From positions 1 to 64,000 of the forward strand of contig NZ_PQWB01000036.1 of the NCBI RefSeq assembly GCF_002924365.1: a stretch of DNA of 64,000 nt, in the 5' to 3' direction. Of this stretch, positions 18,884 through 27,620 are shown piece by piece; positions within the stretch are counted from its first letter, which is position 1; every line of letters begins with the position of its first letter. Below the pieces are notes generated by a model that searched no databases, was not told the origin of the DNA, and saw only the letters and a program-made list of their open reading frames with translations. The translations under genes were made by a program, and so were the position numbers. The stretch comes from Chromobacterium alticapitis (lineage in GTDB: Bacteria; Pseudomonadota; Gammaproteobacteria; Burkholderiales; Chromobacteriaceae).

Positions 18884-18897
18884 TTGATCTAGATCAA
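18884..18897 (-). promoter_or_regulatory. FNR/ANR-type binding site
   Basis: TTGATCTAGATCAA is an exact match to the FNR consensus TTGAT-N4-ATCAA. On the minus strand its centre lies about 38-40 bp upstream of a start site implied by a GATAAG -10-like element at 18859-18864, the usual place for FNR activation. The gene served would be the GMC oxidoreductase/hydrolase at 18759, suggesting induction under low oxygen. Confidence 0.65.
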
Positions 18898-18956
18898 AAA
18901 AATTCAGCCGGCAATATCTGTGTAGTAAAAAGCTCGCCTGGCATGTTCGATATAAA

Positions 18957-18986
18957 AAGAAAAAGCCGGAAGCGCTGGCTTCCGGC
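18957..18986 (-). terminator. terminator of thyA-folA
   Basis: The stem GCCGGAAGC (18965-18973) pairs with GCTTCCGGC (18978-18986). On the minus strand it is followed by TTTTTCTTTTT. It lies 24 bp after the folA stop. Confidence 0.9.
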
Positions 18987-19009
18987 CTGGTATTCGAGAC
19001 AAATGCCGC

Positions 19010-19519
19010 TCAACGGCGTTTATAATCGACGAAGGCGTAAGCCAAGCCATCCTGCGAGACATTTTCCTGGCGCGACACTTCCGTCCATTCTCCATCAGAA
19101 AACGTTGGAAAAGCCGCAAACGCGGGGAAATGGGCATCGCCGCTAAAATCCTTGTCTATGCGCGTCAGGCACAGCTTGTCGGCGATCTCCAAAGCCTGGC
19201 GATACAAGTCGGCTCCGCCGATCAAGCAGACTTCCTCCACATCTCCAGCCAGCTCAAGCGCCTGTTGCAGCGAATGCGCCGCTTCGGCGCCCTCCGCGCT
19301 CCAGTCCAGCTGGCGCGTCACCACGATATTGCGACGTCCCGGCAACGGCCGGCCGATGGAATCCCAGGTCTTGCGGCCCATGATCACCGGCTTGCCCAAA
19401 GTCACCGCCTTGAAGTGCTTCAGGTCTTCCGGCAGATGCCAGGGCAAGCGGTTTTCTATGCCTATGGTACGGTTGGCGGCCATGGCGGCCACCAGGGTCA
19501 GGATGGGTTTCTGGCTCAT
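19010..19519 (-). CDS. folA: dihydrofolate reductase
   Basis: A 169-residue protein with the family landmarks: [29 protein letters not shown] (shortened here), the NADPH-binding segment [18 protein letters not shown], and CLIGGADLY. It reduces dihydrofolate to tetrahydrofolate in the cytoplasm, restoring the cofactor consumed by thymidylate synthase. Its ATG overlaps the thyA stop by four bases, so the two are translationally coupled, and a strong terminator follows. Confidence 0.95.
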   Translation of the reverse strand: MSQKPILTLVAAMAANRTIGIENRLPWHLPEDLKHFKAVTLGKPVIMGRKTWDSIGRPLPGRRNIVVTRQLDWSAEGAEAAHSLQQALELAGDVEEVCLIGGADLYRQALEIADKLCLTRIDKDFSGDAHFPAFAAFPTFSDGEWTEVSRQENVSQDGLAYAFVDYKRR

Positions 19520-20310
19520 ACGGCCACCGGCGCCTTGATGGCGGGATGCGGATCGTAGCCTTGCAGCGCGAAATCCTCGAAACGGAAGGCGAACAGGTCT
19601 TTCACTTCCGGATTCAGCTTCATGGCCGGCAGCGGCAGCGGCTGGCGCGACAATTGCAGCTGCACCTGTTCCATATGATTGCTGTACAGATGGGCATCGC
19701 CCAGAGTATGGATAAACTCGCCCGGCTCAAGGCCGCACACCTGGGCCACCATCATGGTGAGCAAGGCGTAGCTGGCGATATTGAACGGCACGCCCAGGAA
19801 GATGTCGGCCGAGCGCTGGTAGAGCTGACAGGACAGCTTGCCGTCCAGCACATAGAACTGGAACAAGCTGTGGCAGGGCGGCAGCGCCATTTCGTCCACC
19901 AGGGCCGGGTTCCAGGCCGACACGATCAGCCGCCGCGAGTCCGGATTCTTCTTGATCATCTCCACCACATTGGCGATCTGGTCGATGTGGCGGCCGTCCG
20001 GCGCCGGCCAGCTGCGCCATTGGTAGCCGTAAACAGGTCCGAGATCGCCGTTTTCGTCGGCCCATTCGTCCCAGATCGACACGCCGTTTTCTTTGAGATA
20101 ACGGATATTGGTGTCGCCGCTCAAAAACCACAGCAGTTCATGAATGATGGAGCGCAGATGGCATTTCTTGGTGGTGACCAGCGGAAAACCGTCTTGCAGA
20201 TTGAAGCGCATCTGGTAGCCGAACACTGAACGGGTGCCGGTGCCAGTGCGGTCGGCCTTGTCGTGGCCATGTTCCAGCACATGGCGCATCAGGTCGAGGT
20301 ATTGTCGCAT
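19516..20310 (-). CDS. thyA: thymidylate synthase
   Basis: A 264-residue protein when started at [15 protein letters not shown] (20310), the usual length for the family; the longer upstream reading has no protein character. Active-site cysteine in [12 protein letters not shown], folate/dUMP-binding [14 protein letters not shown]-type N-terminal loop ([14 protein letters not shown] here), [18 protein letters not shown] and [12 protein letters not shown] are all present. It methylates dUMP to dTMP using methylene-tetrahydrofolate. First gene of the thyA-folA operon. Confidence 0.96.
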   Translation of the reverse strand: MRQYLDLMRHVLEHGHDKADRTGTGTRSVFGYQMRFNLQDGFPLVTTKKCHLRSIIHELLWFLSGDTNIRYLKENGVSIWDEWADENGDLGPVYGYQWRSWPAPDGRHIDQIANVVEMIKKNPDSRRLIVSAWNPALVDEMALPPCHSLFQFYVLDGKLSCQLYQRSADIFLGVPFNIASYALLTMMVAQVCGLEPGEFIHTLGDAHLYSNHMEQVQLQLSRQPLPLPAMKLNPEVKDLFAFRFEDFALQGYDPHPAIKAPVAV

Positions 20311-20384
20311 GTCGTTTTCTCTCGCCAGGAGGCGGTCAAACCAAAAGGCCGGATTATAACAACACTGGCCGGACCAACGCAGCA

Positions 20385-20428
20385 TGCGCTAACATTCACT
20401 TGAAAATCAAGACAAAAGCATTAGCGCA
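20385..20428 (+). promoter_or_regulatory. nested dyad upstream of flhB
   Basis: TGCGCTAA (20385-20392) and TTAGCGCA (20421-20428) form a perfect inverted repeat with a 28-base spacer. Nearly concentric inside lies CTTGA-AAA-TCAAG (20399-20411). The dyad ends 21 bp before the flhB ATG and may be an operator for a flagellar regulator. Which protein binds is not known. Confidence 0.45.
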
Positions 20429-20449
20429 ACATAAAGCTGAAACAGGGCC

Positions 20450-21616
20450 ATGGCAGAAGATTCAGACCTCGAACGCACCGAACCCGCATCAGATAAACGA
20501 CTATCCATGGCGCGGGAGGACGGCAACATTCCGCGCTCGCGGGAGTTGTCGACCTTCGCCATCACCATAACCGGCGTCTCTCTGCTAATGGTTTTTGGCG
20601 GCCGGATCGCCGTTTTCCTGCGCGAAACCATGCGCCAGCTGCTGACGTTCGACCAAGGCTCCGTTCATAGCACCGAAACCGCCCTCCTGCATTTTCGAGA
20701 AGCGATCTTCGGCACTTTGTGGCAACTTGCGCCGGTGTTGGGCGGCCTGACGCTGGTAGCCGTGTTCGTGCCCACGCTGGTGGGCGGCTGGAACCTCACC
20801 TTCAAGGCTGTGGAGCCGAACTTCGGCAAACTGAACCCACTGCCCGGCATCAAGCGCATTTTTTCACTGAACGCCGCCACCGAGGGCTTGAAGGCCATTC
20901 TGAAAAGCCTGCTGATCGGCGGCATCGCTACCTGGTACATCTGGAAGGAGCGAGACGAGGTGATCGGCCTCATCTCCATGCCGCTGGAGTCCAGCATCCT
21001 GAAGATGTCCGACATGATCATCCGCACCTTTTTCATCGTCACCGCGGCGATGATCCTGCTGGTAGCGATAGACGTGCCCTATCAGCTATGGAGCTACTAC
21101 AAAAAGCTGCGCATGACCAAGGAAGAGATCAAGCAGGAATTCAAGGAAGCGGAAGGCTCGCCCGAGGTGAAGGGCCGCATCCGCCAATTGCAGCGCGAAG
21201 CCGCTCGCAAGCGCATGATGCAGGAAGTGCCCAAGGCCAATGTGATTGTCACCAACCCGACCCACTTCGCCGTCGCGCTGAAATACGACGACACCATGCG
21301 CGCGCCGCAGGTGGTGGCCAAAGGCTCGCTGAAGCTGGCAGAGAAAATCATAGATACCGGAAAGGATAGCCACGTGCCGGTGATGCGCTCCCCCCGCTTC
21401 GCGCGCGCGCTGTATTTTAACGCCGAACTGGGCGAGGACATCCCTTCCCCGTTGTACGCCGCGGCCGCCCAGGTGCTGGCCTATGTGTTCCAGTTGCAGC
21501 AGTATCAATCCAGCGGCGGCGTCGCGCCGGTGTTCCCGGACCAACTCGACGTGCCCGAGGAACTTGACCCGTACAGCAAACGTCAGCAAGATTCGGCGCC
21601 AGAAGAAAGCCGATAA
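20450..21616 (+). CDS. flhB: flagellar export switch protein FlhB
   Basis: A 388-residue protein. The N terminus (ERTEPASDKRLSMAREDGNIPRSREL) is typical, four membrane helices follow (about 35-215), and the cytoplasmic domain has the autocleavage motif NPTH in VIVTNPTHFAVAL. FlhB sits in the flagellar type III export gate and switches specificity from rod/hook to filament proteins. The C terminus after the conserved domain (VFPDQLDVPEELDPYSK) is a short variable tail. First gene of the flhB-flhA-flhF-flhG-fliA run; flhA starts 6 bp later. Confidence 0.96.
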   Translation: MAEDSDLERTEPASDKRLSMAREDGNIPRSRELSTFAITITGVSLLMVFGGRIAVFLRETMRQLLTFDQGSVHSTETALLHFREAIFGTLWQLAPVLGGLTLVAVFVPTLVGGWNLTFKAVEPNFGKLNPLPGIKRIFSLNAATEGLKAILKSLLIGGIATWYIWKERDEVIGLISMPLESSILKMSDMIIRTFFIVTAAMILLVAIDVPYQLWSYYKKLRMTKEEIKQEFKEAEGSPEVKGRIRQLQREAARKRMMQEVPKANVIVTNPTHFAVALKYDDTMRAPQVVAKGSLKLAEKIIDTGKDSHVPVMRSPRFARALYFNAELGEDIPSPLYAAAAQVLAYVFQLQQYQSSGGVAPVFPDQLDVPEELDPYSKRQQDSAPEESR

Positions 21617-21622
21617 TCCAGC

Positions 21623-23707
21623 ATGGACTCCATCCTCCAGATACTGCGTAACATGAAGATCGCCCGGCTAGCCGGGCCGCTGCTGATCATCCTCATCCTG
21701 TCGATGATGATCCTGCCGCTGCCCCCCGTGCTGCTGGACATCTTCTTCACCTTCAACATCGCGGTATCCGTCATCGTGCTGATGGTGGGCATCAATGTAC
21801 GCAGGCCGCTGGACTTCTCGTCCTTCCCGTCCGTGCTGCTGATCACCACCATGCTGCGACTGTCGCTGAACGTCGCCTCCAGCCGCGTGGTGCTGCTGGA
21901 GGGCCATACCGGCCCGGACGCCGCCGGCAAAGTGATCGAATCGTTCTCCCACTTCCTGGTTGGCGGCAACGTCGCCATCGGCATCGTGGTGTTCGTCATC
22001 ATCACCATCATCAACTTCGTGGTGATCACCAAGGGCGCCGGCCGGATCGCCGAAGTATCCGCTCGCTTCACCCTGGACGCCATGCCCGGCAAGCAGATGG
22101 CCATCGACGCCGACCTCAACGCCGGTTTGATCGGCGAAGACGAAGCGCGCAAACGCCGCGCCACCATTTCCGAGGAAGCCAACTTCTTCGGCGCCATGGA
22201 CGGTGCCTCCAAATACGTGCGCGGCGACGCCATGGCCGGCATTTTGATCATCCTGATCAACGTCATCGGCGGCCTGATCGTCGGGGTGGTGCAACATGAC
22301 CTGCCAGTGGGCCAGGCGGCGGAAACGTATACTCTGCTGAGCATAGGCGACGGCCTGGTGGCGCAGATTCCTGCGCTGATCATCTCCACCGCCGCCGGTA
22401 TCGTGGTGACGCGCGTCGGCACAGATCAGGACATGTCTGAACAGTTCTTAGGCCAACTGTTCACCAAGCCGCCGGTGCTGTACATCACCTCAGCCGTGAT
22501 CGGCATCATAGGCCTGATCCCCAATATGCCCCACTTCTCCTTCCTGCTGATCGCGGGCGGCTTGCTGGCGCTTGCCCGCAGCATGGAGCAGAAGGCCAAG
22601 CGCGAACAGCTGGCCGCCCAGCAGCAGGCGGCTCAGCCGCAGGCACAGCCGGAGCAGCAGGGCGCAGAGGTGGGCTGGCACGATGTGCAGCACGTGGACC
22701 AACTGGGCATGGAAGTGGGCTACCGGCTGATTCCGCTGGTGGACCGCACCCAGGATGGCGAGCTATTGCGCCGCATCCGCGGCATCCGCAAGAAGATCGC
22801 GCAGGATCTGGGCTTCCTGGTGCCGCCGGTGCACATCCGGGATAATCTGGAAATCAAACCCAGCGCCTACCGCATTTTGCTCAAGGGCGTGGAGGTGGGC
22901 CAGGGCGAAGCCTTCATGGGCCAGTTCCTGGCCATCAATCCGGGGCGCGTCAGCCAGGAGATCGCCGGCGCGGCGACCACCGATCCGGCCTTCGGTCTGC
23001 CCGCAGTGTGGATAGACGCCGGCAAGCGCGAAGAGGCGCAAGGCCTGGGCTATACCGTGGTCGATGCCAGCACCGTGGTGGCCACCCATATCTCGAACCT
23101 GCTGCAAACCCATGCGGCGGAACTGCTGGGCCGCGAGGAAGTGCAAGCCTTGATAGACCACCAGGCCAAGGAGTCTCCCAAGCTGATCGAAGATCTGGTT
23201 CCCAAGGTGATTCCGGTGGGCACGCTGCAGAAAGTGCTGCAGCAGCTGCTGACCGAAGGCATCCACATCCGCGACTTCCGCACCATTCTGGAAACCTTGG
23301 CCGACCACATTCCGCAAAACCAGGACATAGACGAGCTGACCGGCGCGGTACGCACGGCGCTGTCGCGCGTGATCGTGCAGCAGCTATTCCCGGGCGAAAC
23401 CGAGCTGCCGCTGATGACGCTGGAGCCGCAGCTGGAAAACGTGCTGATGCAGGCGGTGCAGTCCAAGACCGGCGGCGGCCTGGAGCCGGGCCTGGCGGAG
23501 AATTTGCTGTCCAGCGCCGCGCAACAAACGGAGCAAGTGGAGATTCAAGGGTACAATCCAGTGCTGCTGACGGCCCCCGGCCTGCGCCCGCTATTGGCGC
23601 GTTTCCTGCGTCGGGCATTGCCGCAGCTGCGTGTGATTTCGCATAATGAGATTCCAGACAATAAATCCATTCGTATAATTGCGGTAATCGGCGGCAGCAA
23701 GGGCTAA
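21623..23707 (+). CDS. flhA: flagellar export gate protein FlhA
   Basis: A 694-residue protein, the normal family length. The first half has eight predicted membrane helices, including DFSSFPSVLLITTMLRL and GAGRIAEVSARFTLDAMPGK (conserved FHIPEP region). The second half is the cytoplasmic ring domain (from about residue 340) that docks chaperone-substrate complexes. FlhA couples proton flow to export with FlhB. It is in an operon with flhB (6 bp) and flhF (6 bp). Confidence 0.97.
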   Translation: MDSILQILRNMKIARLAGPLLIILILSMMILPLPPVLLDIFFTFNIAVSVIVLMVGINVRRPLDFSSFPSVLLITTMLRLSLNVASSRVVLLEGHTGPDAAGKVIESFSHFLVGGNVAIGIVVFVIITIINFVVITKGAGRIAEVSARFTLDAMPGKQMAIDADLNAGLIGEDEARKRRATISEEANFFGAMDGASKYVRGDAMAGILIILINVIGGLIVGVVQHDLPVGQAAETYTLLSIGDGLVAQIPALIISTAAGIVVTRVGTDQDMSEQFLGQLFTKPPVLYITSAVIGIIGLIPNMPHFSFLLIAGGLLALARSMEQKAKREQLAAQQQAAQPQAQPEQQGAEVGWHDVQHVDQLGMEVGYRLIPLVDRTQDGELLRRIRGIRKKIAQDLGFLVPPVHIRDNLEIKPSAYRILLKGVEVGQGEAFMGQFLAINPGRVSQEIAGAATTDPAFGLPAVWIDAGKREEAQGLGYTVVDASTVVATHISNLLQTHAAELLGREEVQALIDHQAKESPKLIEDLVPKVIPVGTLQKVLQQLLTEGIHIRDFRTILETLADHIPQNQDIDELTGAVRTALSRVIVQQLFPGETELPLMTLEPQLENVLMQAVQSKTGGGLEPGLAENLLSSAAQQTEQVEIQGYNPVLLTAPGLRPLLARFLRRALPQLRVISHNEIPDNKSIRIIAVIGGSKG

Positions 23708-23713
23708 TCGACA

Positions 23714-25198
23714 ATGGTGGTGAAAAAGTTCTTCGGGAAGACCACTCGAGACGCACTCAGGCAAGTTCGCGAAGAACTGGGGGCGGACGCCCTCATTTTG
23801 TCCAATCGCCCCACCATGGGCGGCGGCGTGGAAATCATGGCGGTGGCCGACGCGGACGTCGCCAACCTGGCCAGCACCCTGTCCCCTTCCAGCAGCAAGC
23901 ATCCGCCGCGCAACGCGCCGCCCGCGGTCAACCGGCCGCAACAGCCCGCCCCCATTCCGCAGAGCAACGGCAACGCGGTGAACCGCGCCATCGCCCGCAC
24001 CTACGCCATGCCGGTGGAACCGCTGGAAAGCCCGGCGCCGCCTAGACTGGACGCCGCTCCGCCTCGGCTGGAGCCCGTCTACGCTCAGCCGCAGGCAGCT
24101 CCCGCCATGGCGCCCCACTATCCGCCGCAAGCCATGCCGAAAATGGCGCCGCCCAGCAGCCCCCCGCCTTCCCGCCCGGCCCCTCAGCCCGCGCCGCCGC
24201 CGCGCGCGGAAACCGCGCCCACGCTGCGCCACAATGGCGAGGAGCCTGAGCAGATGGCTCAGGAACTCAGGCAGATAGGCGACGAGATCAAACTGCTGCG
24301 CAGCCTGCTGCAAAGCCAGCTGGCCAGCTTCGCCTGGTCCGATATGGAAGGCAAGGCGCCCAACCGCATCGAGCTGTTCAAGCACCTGCTGGCCATGGGC
24401 TTCTCCGCGCAGCTGATCCGCCAGCTGATAGAAAAAATGCCGGCGCAGTATCAGGCAGAAGTGGCGGTGAAATGGGCGCGATCGGCGCTGGTGCATAATC
24501 TGAAATGCGCCGACGCCGACCGAGAAGTGATGGACCGCGGCGGCATTTTCGCGCTGGTCGGCCCCACCGGCGTCGGCAAGACCACCACGGTCGCCAAGCT
24601 CGCCGCGCGGGCCACCATGCGCTTCGGCGCCCAGCACGTGGCGCTCATTACCACTGACAGCTACCGGATCGGCGCGCAGGACCAACTGCGCATCTACGGC
24701 AAGATACTGGGCGTGCCGGTGTTCTCCATCCAGAACGAGGGCGACCTGCAACTGACTCTGGCCGATCTGTCCAACCGCCACATCGTATTCATCGACACCG
24801 TGGGCATGGGCCAGCGCGACGCGCGCGTGCTGGCGCAAATCGACATGCTGCGCACCGCCGGCCGGCCGATCGAGCGGCTGTTGTTGCTGGCGGCCAATAC
24901 CGACGGCCACACGCTGGAAGACGTGGTGCGCCGCTACCGCGGCGAAGGCCTGGCGGGCTGCATACTGTCCAAGATAGACGAAGCGGTGGCGCAAGGCCCC
25001 AGCCTGGACGTGATCATCCGCAACCGCCTCAAGCTGTATTACATCACCAACGGCCAGCGCGTGCCGGAAGACCTACATTCAGCCAACGCCGCCTTTCTGG
25101 TGGATCGCGCGATGCGCGCGCAGCAGATAGGCTCGCCATTCTCGCTGCAGGCCGACGAGCTGCCCATCATGCACGCGGCGCAATCAGGTTGGCTGTAA
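23714..25198 (+). CDS. flhF: flagellar biosynthesis GTPase FlhF
   Basis: A 494-residue SRP-type GTPase. The N-terminal B domain starts MVVKKFFGKTTRDALRQV; a long Pro/Ala-rich linker (about 55-175) is followed by the N and G domains. The P-loop GPTGVGKTTT (about 281-290), DSYRIGAQDQL and DTVGMGQRD mark the nucleotide site. FlhF places the flagellum at the pole and recruits the first basal-body components, working with FlhG encoded next. The stop is five bases before the flhG ATG. Confidence 0.95.
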   Translation: MVVKKFFGKTTRDALRQVREELGADALILSNRPTMGGGVEIMAVADADVANLASTLSPSSSKHPPRNAPPAVNRPQQPAPIPQSNGNAVNRAIARTYAMPVEPLESPAPPRLDAAPPRLEPVYAQPQAAPAMAPHYPPQAMPKMAPPSSPPPSRPAPQPAPPPRAETAPTLRHNGEEPEQMAQELRQIGDEIKLLRSLLQSQLASFAWSDMEGKAPNRIELFKHLLAMGFSAQLIRQLIEKMPAQYQAEVAVKWARSALVHNLKCADADREVMDRGGIFALVGPTGVGKTTTVAKLAARATMRFGAQHVALITTDSYRIGAQDQLRIYGKILGVPVFSIQNEGDLQLTLADLSNRHIVFIDTVGMGQRDARVLAQIDMLRTAGRPIERLLLLAANTDGHTLEDVVRRYRGEGLAGCILSKIDEAVAQGPSLDVIIRNRLKLYYITNGQRVPEDLHSANAAFLVDRAMRAQQIGSPFSLQADELPIMHAAQSGWL

Positions 25199-25203
25199 GC
25201 GCC

Positions 25204-26073
25204 ATGCAGGACCAAGCCGCCAGTCTCCGCTTGCTCGCCGCGCAGCATCGCCGCGCGCCCAGCTTCGCCTTCATCGGCTCCCCCCACTCCGGCACCAGCA
25301 CGCTGGTTACCGAGCTGTCGCTCGGCCTGGCCTACGCCGGCTTGCGTCCGCTGGTGGTAGACTGCTGCCTGGGCCAGGTGCAGACGCGCCGGCTGGGCGT
25401 GCCCGCCACCGCGACCCTGGAAAGCCAAGTGACCAGCGTGGGCGGGCTGGACGAAATGCTGATCATGTCGCGCCAGGGCGTGCAGCTGGTCAACTTGTAT
25501 GCCAGGCCGGAGCAGCGCGCGCTGTTTTCCGCCCAATTGTGGCTGCGCCTGGGCAGCGAATTCGGCGCGCTGGAGCGCGACGCCTCCGCCCTGCTGGTGG
25601 ACGCGCCCAGCCCGAGCCAGGATCCGATCCCGGCCAGCGTGGCCGACAATCTGGTTTTGGTATTAACACCGGAGGCCGACTCGCTGACCACGGCCTACGC
25701 TAATATCAAGCGTCTGGCCAGCCTGTACGGTCGCCAGCGCTTCAATGTGCTGATCAATCGCGCGCGCCATCTGGATGAGGCGCGCGAGCTGTTCACCCGG
25801 CTGTCGGCGGTCGCTAGCGAATTCCTGACCGTCTCGCTGCGCTGGGTGGGTTTCGTGCCGCAGGACAACGCGGTCCGCCGCAGCCAGACGCTGCGCCGCC
25901 CGCTGATGGAAGCCTTTCCAGATAGCGAGGCCGCCGCCGCGTTTTCGCAGTTGGCCGCGGTGCTGCCGCAATGGGACGCGCCGGAAACGACGCGAGACAG
26001 TACCGGATACATGGACTTGCTGATTGCCGCCTCGCGCGACTGGGCCGAGGCGGATGGAGCCAAACTGCTATGA
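25204..26073 (+). CDS. flhG: FlhG/FleN-like MinD-family protein with degenerate ATPase motifs
   Basis: A 289-residue protein between flhF and fliA, the standard place of flhG, whose product limits flagellar number and stimulates FlhF. The fold signature of MinD proteins is present, but the deviant Walker A (normally KGGxGK[ST]) reads GSPHSGTS at 25-32, with both lysines missing. The switch I region reads VVDCCLGQ and switch II reads LLVDAPSPSQD. It may therefore bind or hydrolyse ATP poorly. The start chosen is the ATG at 25204; a TTG at 25189 is less likely. Its stop overlaps the fliA start (ATGA). Confidence 0.8.
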   Translation: MQDQAASLRLLAAQHRRAPSFAFIGSPHSGTSTLVTELSLGLAYAGLRPLVVDCCLGQVQTRRLGVPATATLESQVTSVGGLDEMLIMSRQGVQLVNLYARPEQRALFSAQLWLRLGSEFGALERDASALLVDAPSPSQDPIPASVADNLVLVLTPEADSLTTAYANIKRLASLYGRQRFNVLINRARHLDEARELFTRLSAVASEFLTVSLRWVGFVPQDNAVRRSQTLRRPLMEAFPDSEAAAAFSQLAAVLPQWDAPETTRDSTGYMDLLIAASRDWAEADGAKLL

Positions 26074-26819
26074 CCTTGCCGCCGTCATTCCGCCGATCGG
26101 GCTATGCCGCAGCGGCCCCCAGCGTCGAGATAGACGTGGCGGCCTACGCGCCGCTGGTGCGCAAGCTGGCCAGCATCATGATCGCGCGCCTGCCAGCTTC
26201 GGTGGACTTGGGCGATCTGATCCAGGTCGGCATGATCGGCCTGATCGAAGCCTCGCGCCAATTCGACCCGACTCAAGGCGTGCTGTTCGAAACCTTCGCC
26301 AGCCAGCGCATCCGCGGCGCCATGCTGGATGAGCTGAGGCGCGAGGATTGGCTGCCGCGCCAGGCGCGCCGCAACTCGCGTCAGATCGAAGAAACCATAG
26401 CCCGGCTGGAACATCAATTCGGCCGCGCGCCGCTGGAGTCGGAAATCGCCGCGGAAATGGGCATGGAGCTGGCGCAATACCAGGATATGCTAAGCGACTG
26501 CAAAGGCACCACCCTGCTGCATTTCGAGGATTTCAGCGGCGGCGGCGACGAGAGCAGCCACAATCCGGTGGCCAACGTCGCCGACGAAGACTCGCCGGAC
26601 CCGCTCTCCGCGCTGGCCGACGACAGTTTCCGCCAACAACTGGTGGACGCGATCAAGCTGCTGCCAGAACGCGATCAACTGGTGATGGCCTTGTACTACG
26701 AGCAGGAGCTGAACCTGAAGGAAATCGGCGCGGTGCTCGGCGTGACCGAGTCCCGCGTCTGCCAGCTGCACAGCCAGGCCGTCGCCCGGCTGCGCGCCAA
26801 ACTGAAAGACTGGCTGTAA
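26070..26819 (+). CDS. fliA: flagellar sigma factor sigma-28 (FliA)
   Basis: A 249-residue sigma-70-family factor. Region 2 (YAPLVRKLASIMIARLPASVDLGDLIQVG, then FDPTQGVLFETFASQRIRGAMLDELR) and region 4 (LPERDQLVMALYYEQELNLKEIGAVLGVTESRVCQLH) are intact. It directs RNA polymerase to late flagellar and chemotaxis promoters and is held in check by FlgM, whose gene is in this window at 61803-62099. The ATG overlaps the flhG stop. Confidence 0.95.
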   Translation: MTLPPSFRRSGYAAAAPSVEIDVAAYAPLVRKLASIMIARLPASVDLGDLIQVGMIGLIEASRQFDPTQGVLFETFASQRIRGAMLDELRREDWLPRQARRNSRQIEETIARLEHQFGRAPLESEIAAEMGMELAQYQDMLSDCKGTTLLHFEDFSGGGDESSHNPVANVADEDSPDPLSALADDSFRQQLVDAIKLLPERDQLVMALYYEQELNLKEIGAVLGVTESRVCQLHSQAVARLRAKLKDWL

Positions 26820-26870
26820 GGGAGGGCGCGGTCCTGCCGCGCCGCAGACCAGATCGATAACGGAAACAAT

Positions 26871-27620
26871 GTGGATAAGATCAGTTTAATCGCCGTGGTG
26901 CTGGGCCTGAGCGCCATTGTCGTCGGCCAGGCCATAGAAGGAGGCAATCTCGGTTCGCTGCTGCAGCTGACCGCCTTCATGATCGTCATCGGCGGCACCA
27001 CCAGCGCGGTGATGCTGCAAAGCACGCCCAAGCAGTTCGTGGCCGGCCTGCGCATGCTGCGCTGGGTATTCCGCCCGCCCAATTTCGACCACGAGAAAAT
27101 GATCCGCGAAGTGGTCAGCTGGAGCCAGGCCTCGCGCAAGGGCGGCCTGCTGTCGCTGGAGGGCGTGATAGGCCAGCAGCGAGATCCCTTCATCCGCAAG
27201 GCTCTGCAGATGCTGGTGGACGGCACCGAACCGGACACGCTGCGCGCGGTGATGGAAGTGGAAATCAGCATGTTCGAGCATGCGCGCAAACAGGCAGCCC
27301 GCATCTGGGAATCGGCCGGCGGCTATTCGCCCACCATGGGCATTCTGGGCGCGGTGCTGGGCCTGATCCACGTGATGGAAAACCTGTCCGACCCATCCAA
27401 GCTGGGCGGCGGCATCGCGGTGGCCTTCGTCGCCACCGTTTACGGCGTCGGTTCGGCCAACCTGTTCTTCCTGCCCATGGCCAACAAGCTCAAGCACCTG
27501 GTGGCATCCGAGCTGGCGATGAAGGAGCTGGTGGTGGAAGGCGTGGTGGCCATCGCCAACGGCGAAAACCCGCGCATCATCGAGAGCCGGCTGCGCGGCT
27601 ATTTGGCGATGCATGAATAA
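26871..27620 (+). CDS. motC: flagellar stator subunit, MotA/MotC type
   Basis: A 249-residue protein starting at a GTG (26871). Features of the MotA/PomA/ExbB family are clear: two N-terminal helices (SLIAVVLGLSAIVVGQAIEGG, TAFMIVIGGTTSAVML), a cytoplasmic loop, and two C-terminal helices with SPTMGILGAVLGLIHVMENL and VAFVATVYGVGSANLFFLP. With a MotB/MotD partner it would form the proton-driven stator. No such partner gene follows; the next 360 bp are a hairpin-rich element. I use motC because of its place after fliA, as in Pseudomonas. Confidence 0.85.
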   Translation: MDKISLIAVVLGLSAIVVGQAIEGGNLGSLLQLTAFMIVIGGTTSAVMLQSTPKQFVAGLRMLRWVFRPPNFDHEKMIREVVSWSQASRKGGLLSLEGVIGQQRDPFIRKALQMLVDGTEPDTLRAVMEVEISMFEHARKQAARIWESAGGYSPTMGILGAVLGLIHVMENLSDPSKLGGGIAVAFVATVYGVGSANLFFLPMANKLKHLVASELAMKELVVEGVVAIANGENPRIIESRLRGYLAMHE

